From positions 1 through 9,306 of the forward strand of contig JBBSME010000118.1 of NCBI GenBank assembly GCA_038233335.1: a stretch of DNA of 9,306 bases. Reading direction: 5' to 3'. Shown piece after piece: positions 5,521 to 9,306 of this stretch; the stretch's first letter is position 1, and each line of letters begins with the position of its first letter. Source of the DNA: Iamia sp038233335. GTDB lineage: Bacteria > Actinomycetota > Acidimicrobiia > Acidimicrobiales > Iamiaceae. The position numbers and the translations under genes are program-made. A model generated the notes under the pieces. It did no database searches. It was given only the letters and a program-made list of their open reading frames with translations, and was not told the DNA's origin.

Positions 5521-7022
5521 TCGCCGACCCGGGGCTGGAGAGCGCAGCCGAGGCGTTCCACCGCTCGCTCACCCCCGTCGTGCAGTCGCTGGCCGGCACG
5601 GTCGCCGGCATCGACCGCGACGCGCTGGCCGAAGACGTCACCCGGGAGGCGTTCCACATCGCGGCCGCGTTCGTCGACTGCGACGACGTCCACACCGACG
5701 CCGAGCTGTACTCGCTGCTGGTGATCTTCGGCCCCCGCATCGGGGGTGACCTGCTGCGGGCCACCCCCGACGACCTGCGTCGCAGCGGGCTGGTCCGGGG
5801 CCGCCGGACCTGGTTGGACGCCCCCTCGACCATGCTCGACCTGCTGGCCCGCTACGACCGGAAGAACGGCACCGACCACGCCCGCACCTACCACGACCGC
5901 GCCGTCGCCATCGCCTTCGCCGTCGCCGCCCTGGACCCGTACACGACCGAGACCGAGCTGCGGGCCATCGAGAGATTCCGCGCCACCATGGCCGGCGCCG
6001 GGGCGGCCTCCGGTCCGGAGGGCGACGGTCCCGGCGTCCCCGATCCGGCGACCCTGGAGGCCGGCAGCGATGCCGGCCCGGACGGGCCGGCCGAGGACGA
6101 CCTGGGCCCCCCGCGCCCCCTCGAGGAGCTGCTCGACGAGCTCGACGACCTGATCGGCCTCGACGGCGTGAAGGCCGAGGTCCGTCTGGTGACGGACCTC
6201 ATCCGCATCCAGAACCTGCGAGGCGATCGTGACCTCCCCGTGGTCGAGCAGAGCCGCCACCTCGTCTTCGCCGGCAACCCGGGGACGGGCAAGACCACCG
6301 TCGCCCGCCTGCTGGCCCAGATCTACCGGACCCTCGGCGTGGTCGAGAAGGGTCACCTGGTCGAGACCGACCGCAGCGGCCTGGTCGCCGGGTTCGTGGG
6401 CCAGACCGCCACCAAGGTCGTGGAGGTGTTCGACCGGGCCGACGAGGGCTTGCTGCTGGTCGACGAGGCCTACGCCCTGGTCCGGGGCGGGGGCAACGAC
6501 TTCGGCCGGGAGGCCATCGACATGCTGGTCAAGCTGATCGAGGACAGGCGGGACCGGATCGTCGTGGTGGTGGCCGGCTACCCCGACGAGATGGACGAGC
6601 TGGTCGCGTCGAACCCGGGCCTTCGCTCTCGGTTTCCCAAGACCATCGTCTTCGACGACTACACGACCGACCAGCTGGTCGCCATCTTCACGTCCATGGG
6701 CGAGAAGAACGGCTACCACTGCAACCCGGCGGCCGAGGACAAGCTGCGGGCCTGGTTCGACGCCCAGCCCCGGGACCGGGGCTTCGGCAACGGGCGAGCG
6801 GCCCGGAACCTGTTCGAGGCCAGCGTCGCCCGTCACGCCAGCCGGGTGGTCGGCGTGGACGAACCGACCGACGACGACCTCACCACCCTCCTCCCGGCCG
6901 ACATCCCCGACGTCGACGAGAGCGCGGACTCCACCATCCGCCGACCGGCCTCGCCCCCGCCCGCCCCGGACGCAGCGCTGGGCGCCTCCGCCCCCGAGAT
7001 CGGCGACCCCCCCGACCGTTAG
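5517..7022 (+). CDS. CbbX/SpoVK-type AAA+ ATPase with N-terminal TerB-like domain
   Basis: A 501-residue cytoplasmic protein. Residues about 35-157 are helical, with an acidic, metal-binding-looking pair of segments (AAAFVDCDDVHTDAELYSLL at 49-68 and AALDPYTTETELRAIERF at 137-154) resembling the TerB tellurite-resistance fold. A Gly/Pro/Asp-rich linker (159-200) precedes a CbbX-type AAA+ module: LDDLIGLDGVKAEV (209-222), Walker A GNPGTGKT (253-260), pore-loop-like AGFVGQTATK (291-300), Walker B LLLVDEA with Asp316/Glu317, sensor-1 region VVVAGYPDEM (350-359), arginine-finger region NPGLRSRFP (366-374) and sensor-2 GNGRAARNLFE (424-434). The tail from 460 is disordered and Pro-rich. CbbX activates red-type Rubisco, but no Rubisco genes are here; SpoVK and EccA are closer in style. 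The GTG start overlaps the GNAT stop by 4 nt. ATPase assignment is firm, the TerB call moderate. Confidence 0.88.
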   Translation: MIADPGLESAAEAFHRSLTPVVQSLAGTVAGIDRDALAEDVTREAFHIAAAFVDCDDVHTDAELYSLLVIFGPRIGGDLLRATPDDLRRSGLVRGRRTWLDAPSTMLDLLARYDRKNGTDHARTYHDRAVAIAFAVAALDPYTTETELRAIERFRATMAGAGAASGPEGDGPGVPDPATLEAGSDAGPDGPAEDDLGPPRPLEELLDELDDLIGLDGVKAEVRLVTDLIRIQNLRGDRDLPVVEQSRHLVFAGNPGTGKTTVARLLAQIYRTLGVVEKGHLVETDRSGLVAGFVGQTATKVVEVFDRADEGLLLVDEAYALVRGGGNDFGREAIDMLVKLIEDRRDRIVVVVAGYPDEMDELVASNPGLRSRFPKTIVFDDYTTDQLVAIFTSMGEKNGYHCNPAAEDKLRAWFDAQPRDRGFGNGRAARNLFEASVARHASRVVGVDEPTDDDLTTLLPADIPDVDESADSTIRRPASPPPAPDAALGASAPEIGDPPDR

Positions 7023-7040
7023 CGGTCCTGCGCCCACGAG

Positions 7041-7084
7041 CTTTGAGCGGAGTACGCCGCATGTGACGCACTTGCGCTCAAAGT
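7041..7084. repeat. 44-bp imperfect inverted repeat, copy 1
   Basis: Outer arms CTTTGAGCG (7041-7049) and CGCTCAAAG (7075-7083) are perfectly complementary. Pairing continues inward with one bulge, closing on a loop near CCGCATGTGA. It starts 18 nt after the stop of the AAA+ gene, so it could act as a transcription terminator, though no T-run follows. It is 41/44 identical to the second copy 62 bp downstream. Confidence 0.85.
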
Positions 7085-7102
7085 ACGTCGGGAGGGCTGC
7101 AA

Positions 7103-7146
7103 CCTTGAGCAGAGTCCGCCGCATGTGACGCACTTGCGCTCAAAGT
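7103..7146. repeat. 44-bp imperfect inverted repeat, copy 2
   Basis: It matches copy 1 at 41 of 44 positions; the last 30 bases (7117-7146) are identical. All three differences lie in the left part, and two of them break base pairs of the copy-1 stem without compensation. The sequence, rather than the hairpin, therefore seems to be what is shared. An 18-nt spacer separates the copies. It could be part of a dispersed intergenic repeat family or a protein-binding site. Confidence 0.85.
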
Positions 7147-7188
7147 TCGACCGGCAGAGGGCGGCGTCGGGGCGAACAGCCTGAGCAC

Positions 7189-7194
7189 TACCGT
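7189..7194 (+). promoter_or_regulatory. Candidate -10 box for the solute-binding-like operon
   Basis: TACCGT fits TANNNT and ends 8 nt before the ATG at 7203. No -35 or Shine-Dalgarno sequence is evident, so leaderless expression of the first gene is likely. By contrast, every later gene of this operon has a ribosome binding site. Confidence 0.42.
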
Positions 7195-7202
7195 CGGTCT
7201 CC

Positions 7203-8192
7203 ATGCCTCCCCGGCTGGCGCGCCTGCTCGCCATCGTCGCTGCTGTCGCCCTGGTGGGCGGCGCCTTCGCCCTGCGCGGGGCCCTCTCCGGCGATGACGA
7301 CGAAGGGGTGGCCTCGGGTCCGGGCTCGACCGAGGCCGGGGGCGACCCCGACGCCCCCATCCGGGTGATCTGCGACGAAGACCTGGGCGACGCCGCCTGC
7401 GACGCCATCAAGCGCCTGGACGGAGTGGATGAGCTGAAGGTCATGACCGCATCGAAGGCGCTTGGCGAGGACGCCCTAGGAGCCGAGGATCCGCAGTACG
7501 ACGTCTGGGTCACCCTCGACCCGTGGCCCCAGATCCTCGACGTGGCCCGTGAGGTTGACGACCTCGGGCCTGTCGCCAGCGACGAGACGATCGCACTGGC
7601 CACCTCGGCCCCGGCGATCCTCGCCAACGCCGCGGGCACCAGCTGTGAAGACCCCGTGAAGTGGGCATGTCTCGCCGACGAGGCTGCCGCCGGGGACGAC
7701 ATCGGCATGGCCAGCCTCGACAGTGCGTGGGGGCCGCTCCTGCTGGGCGATGCCGCGGCTGGCCTGCTCGACACCGCCGACTTCAGCATCCGAGACGCAC
7801 AGTCTGACCCGACGCGAAGCCAGCTCAGTGGCCTCCTCGACAGCGCTCCCCCGGGATCGCTGGAGGATCAGGCCCGCCTCGTCACCCGTCCGGGGCAGTA
7901 CGACGCACTCGCCACGACCTCCGGCCTGGCCGAACGCACCGCCGCCACCGTCCAGGCGGGGCAGCAAGGTCTCACGGTGCGCTCTCTGGGTCCCGAAGCG
8001 AGCATCGGGGTGGTCATGGCGCCCATCGGACCGAACGGCGCCGCGGCAGTCGACCGCCTGACTGAGGGGGCGACCGACCAGACTGTGAGCGACGCACTAG
8101 CCGTTGCCGGCTGGTCGGGTCCGCCCGGCCCTACGACCGGCCTCCCCGCCCCCGACCTGCTCTACGCCCTGAACGAGGACTTCCGCCGATGA
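7203..8192 (+). CDS. Membrane-anchored periplasmic-binding-like protein
   Basis: A 329-residue protein with an N-terminal hydrophobic segment (residues about 5-24) after MPPR, with no lipobox cysteine, so it is likely a signal anchor. An acidic, Gly-rich linker (29-50) follows. The remainder alternates strands and helices as in type II periplasmic binding proteins: PIRVICDEDLGDAACDAIK (52-70), YDVWVTLDPWPQILD (99-113), ETIALATSAPAILANAAG (128-145), IGMASLDSAWGPLLLGDAAA (167-186) and QYDALATTSG (232-241). Cysteines 57/66 and 148/156 could pair. The end (LPAPDLLYALNEDFRR) recurs in the following micro-ORFs. Ligand and partners are unknown, but a substrate-binding lipoprotein is encoded in the same operon. 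The stop overlaps the next ATG (ATGA). Coding status is firm; the fold is inferred from pattern only. Confidence 0.78.
   Translation: MPPRLARLLAIVAAVALVGGAFALRGALSGDDDEGVASGPGSTEAGGDPDAPIRVICDEDLGDAACDAIKRLDGVDELKVMTASKALGEDALGAEDPQYDVWVTLDPWPQILDVAREVDDLGPVASDETIALATSAPAILANAAGTSCEDPVKWACLADEAAAGDDIGMASLDSAWGPLLLGDAAAGLLDTADFSIRDAQSDPTRSQLSGLLDSAPPGSLEDQARLVTRPGQYDALATTSGLAERTAATVQAGQQGLTVRSLGPEASIGVVMAPIGPNGAAAVDRLTEGATDQTVSDALAVAGWSGPPGPTTGLPAPDLLYALNEDFRR
8160..8192 (+). repeat. Stop/start junction element, copy 1
   Basis: A 33-nt unit holding the end of the solute-binding-like gene, an AGGA core (8176-8179) 9 nt before an ATG, and the ATGA overlap (8189-8192). It is 26/33 identical to copy 3 and 24/33 to copy 4. 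Confidence 0.65.
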
Positions 8193-8299
8193 GGATGAGG
8201 AACACAGGTGCCAGCAGGCCGGCCGACGTACCGCTGTGCGGTCTCCTCCCGCGCCCCTCCCCCGCCCTGCTCCACACTCTGACCAGGGACGACGACTGA
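8189..8299 (+). CDS. Micro-ORF 1 of coupled series (36 aa)
   Basis: ATG at 8189 overlaps the previous stop as ATGA, with AGGA ending 9 nt upstream. It encodes 36 residues: a basic start (MRMRNTGASRP), one cysteine (Cys17), a proline-rich middle, and the end RPSPALLHTLTRDDD. That end resembles the ends of the preceding gene (LPAPDLLYALNEDFRR) and of micro-ORF 2. Its TGA overlaps the next ATG as TGATG. It has no recognisable domain or membrane segment. It may be a micro-protein, a spacer that keeps ribosomes moving, or the remnant of an internally deleted gene. Confidence 0.5.
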   Translation: MRMRNTGASRPADVPLCGLLPRPSPALLHTLTRDDD

Positions 8300-8302
8300 T
8301 GG
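8270..8302 (+). repeat. Stop/start junction element, copy 2
   Basis: The most diverged copy: 21/33 identical to copy 3. AGGGA (8285-8289) ends 9 nt before the ATG at 8299. The TGA falls one codon earlier than in the other copies, which have CGA there, giving TGATG instead of ATGA. Confidence 0.5.
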
Positions 8303-8418
8303 TGACCATGCCACGGACGGATCCGCGAGCGGGCGCCAACGCGACCGATGCCACAGCCGTCTCCGCCCTCCCCGCTCCCCGCCAGCTGCACGCCCTGGAC
8401 CAGGACATCGCCCGATGA
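8299..8418 (+). CDS. Micro-ORF 2 of coupled series (39 aa)
   Basis: ATG at 8299 shares its A with the previous TGA; AGGGA ends 9 nt upstream. In-frame alternatives are GTG at 8302 and ATG at 8308. The 39-residue product has an Ala/Thr/Asp-rich middle and ends LPAPRQLHALDQDIAR. This is close to the tail of the 7203-8192 protein, sharing LPAP, then L, AL, D and the final R. There is no cysteine, signal or membrane segment. Its stop overlaps the next start as ATGA (8415-8418). Third positions are mostly G or C, but the frame is too short for composition to prove coding. Confidence 0.5.
   Translation: MVTMPRTDPRAGANATDATAVSALPAPRQLHALDQDIAR
8386..8418 (+). repeat. Stop/start junction element, copy 3
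   Basis: AGGA (8402-8405) ends 9 nt before the ATG at 8415, followed by ATGA. It is 26/33 identical to copy 1, and the encoded ends LYALNEDFRR and LHALDQDIAR align in the same frame. Confidence 0.65.
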
Positions 8419-8519
8419 GGGCCACGACGACCACACCTGCCGGGCGCAGCCGCCTGCGTCCGCAGCCCGCGCCAACCCCTGCCCGGTGCGATGCCCGGCA
8501 CGAGGAGCTCCCCCGATGA
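8415..8519 (+). CDS. Micro-ORF 3 of coupled series (34 aa), chimeric-looking
   Basis: ATG at 8415 overlaps the previous stop (ATGA), with AGGA ending 9 nt upstream. The 34-residue product starts MRATTTTPAGRSRLR. This parallels the TTTTHGARSPRR start of the lipoprotein encoded next, and both share the 11-nt run ACGACGACCAC (8424-8434 and 8534-8544). Its end, ARCDARHEELPR, derives from junction copy 4, so it looks like a lipoprotein N-terminus joined directly to a C-terminal tail. Its GAGGAG codons form the ribosome binding site for the lipoprotein gene. It may be a coupling leader, a micro-protein, or a collapsed paralogue. Confidence 0.5.
   Translation: MRATTTTPAGRSRLRPQPAPTPARCDARHEELPR
8487..8519 (+). 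repeat. Stop/start junction element, copy 4
   Basis: AGGAG at 8503-8507 provides a strong ribosome binding site; its AGGA core ends 9 nt before the ATG at 8516, which overlaps TGA as ATGA. It is 24/33 identical to copy 1, including ACGAGGA, and 22/33 to copy 3. Confidence 0.6.
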
Positions 8520-9306
8520 CCACCCCGCGACCGACGACGACCACCCACGGGGCCCGATCACCCCGCCGGTTCGTGATCGCCCTGGTGGCGGTGGCGCTGC
8601 TGGCGACGGCGTGCAGCGGGGGCGGTGACGATGGCGGCGACGCCAGCGTCACCGAGGACGGCGACCTGGGCGACCCCGGTGACTGCGTCGTGGTCGACCT
8701 GGCCGTGTCGTCGGAGAAGGCCACCCTCATGGACGAGCTGGCCCGGGAGTTCAACGGCTCCGACGCGGCCCAGCTCGAGGGCGGCCGCTGCGCCTTCGCC
8801 CGTCCGCAGACCAAGGCCTCCGGCGCCGCGGCCGAGCTGCTGGCGACCGAGTGGGACGAGGACGTCGAGGGCCCCCGTCCGGTGGTGTGGTCGCCCGCCG
8901 CCTCGACCTGGGGCGCCGTGGTCAACCAGCGCCTGGCCGACGATGGTCAGGACCCGATCGTGGGCGAGGCCGAGCCCTTCATGCAGACCCCGTTGGTGAT
9001 CGCCATGCCCGAGCCCATGGCCGAGGCCCTGGGCTACCCGGAGGAGCCGGTGGGCTGGTCCGACATCCTCGAGCTGTCCCGCAACGAGGCCGGCTGGGAG
9101 GCCTTCGGCCACCCGGAGTGGGGCCCGTTCCGCCTGGGCAAGACCAACCCCAACTTCTCCACCAGCGGCCTCTCCGCCCTCATCGCCCAGGCCTACGCCT
9201 CGACCGGCAAGACCGAGGGGCTCTCCAAAGAGGACCTGGCCAACCCGAAGGTGGCAGCCGAGGCCGAGGCGGTGGAATCAGCGGTCGTCCACTACGGCGA
9301 CACCAC
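8516..9306 (+). CDS. Substrate-binding lipoprotein, N-terminal 263 residues (possible vWA fusion; cut by window edge)
   Basis: The gene runs open to the right edge. Residues 1-33 are a lipoprotein signal: Thr/Arg-rich start, hydrophobic FVIALVAVALLATAC, lipid-attachment Cys33; then an acidic Gly/Asp linker to about 55. The exported part resembles a type II solute-binding domain: VVVDLAVSSEKATLMDELAR (58-77), VVWSPAASTWGAVVN (123-137), TPLVIAMPEPMAEALGYP (158-175), GWSDILEL (180-187) and GPFRLGKTNPNFSTSGLSAL (203-222). The WSPAASTW and KTNPNFSTSG segments recall actinobacterial and Chloroflexi proteins in which this domain precedes a C-terminal von Willebrand A domain. Any vWA part would lie beyond the window, so that is inference. 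Cys57 and Cys92 may pair. Of several upstream codons, the ATG at 8516 is chosen for its ribosome binding site and the correct signal peptide. Confidence 0.88.
   Translation, partial: MTTPRPTTTTHGARSPRRFVIALVAVALLATACSGGGDDGGDASVTEDGDLGDPGDCVVVDLAVSSEKATLMDELAREFNGSDAAQLEGGRCAFARPQTKASGAAAELLATEWDEDVEGPRPVVWSPAASTWGAVVNQRLADDGQDPIVGEAEPFMQTPLVIAMPEPMAEALGYPEEPVGWSDILELSRNEAGWEAFGHPEWGPFRLGKTNPNFSTSGLSALIAQAYASTGKTEGLSKEDLANPKVAAEAEAVESAVVHYGDT

Noticed and set aside
5418..7133. A 571-codon minus-strand open frame over the AAA+ gene
   Set aside because: It is antisense to intact Walker A, Walker B and sensor motifs. The translation is repetitive Val/Gly/Asp/Gln without domain resemblance.
7041..7146. 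Minus-strand peptides FERKCVTCG in both repeats, looking like a zinc finger
   Set aside because: The CxxC arises because the repeated DNA is read in the same phase twice. The surrounding frames show no coherent protein, so it is a repeat effect rather than a gene.
7023..7202. CRISPR array from the two 44-bp repeats
   Set aside because: There are only two copies with an 18-nt spacer and no further units or cas genes; this is a tandem intergenic repeat.

Overview
The window is very GC-rich, with codon third positions almost entirely G or C, frequent GTG starts, actinobacterial-style lipoprotein signals, and many genes that start a few bases after a TANNNT -10 box with no ribosome binding site (leaderless). 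This points to a high-GC actinobacterium. The gene content (SBP/vWA-type lipoprotein, TerB-CbbX ATPase, GlxA regulator) would suit the class Acidimicrobiia, but that placement is inference.

Layout, left to right: (1) the N-terminal end of a MoxR-type AAA+ ATPase on the minus strand, divergent from (2) a lipoprotein with the fold landmarks of a LpqC/PHB-depolymerase-type esterase but without the nucleophile serine. A palindrome lies between them. (3) A GlxA/AraC-family regulator with TGGCAG repeats at its promoter and an inverted TGGCAG pair beyond its 3' end. (4) A weakly supported stretch with two small overlapping ORFs, the second with a CxCGH motif. (5) proA on the minus strand, divergent from (6) a GNAT acetyltransferase overlapping by GTGA with (7) a TerB-like + CbbX/SpoVK-type AAA+ ATPase. 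(8) A tandem pair of 44-bp imperfect inverted repeats. (9) A membrane-anchored periplasmic-binding-like protein, then three micro-ORFs of 36, 39 and 34 codons, then a substrate-binding lipoprotein that runs off the right edge.

The most unusual part is 8160-8519. Five reading frames are joined head to tail with no untranslated base between them. All four junctions are an ATGA or TGATG overlap, and each start has an AGGA/AGGGA core exactly 9 nt before the ATG. The junctions are recognisable copies of one 33-nt element, and the third micro-ORF begins like the downstream lipoprotein and ends like the upstream gene. They may be translated micro-proteins in a coupling relay, or remnants of tandemly duplicated, internally collapsed lipoprotein genes.

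Functionally, the right half (GNAT + TerB-AAA, then two solute-binding-like exported proteins, the second of a type that often carries a C-terminal vWA domain) may be an envelope or metal-stress module. The left half holds unrelated housekeeping and regulatory genes.
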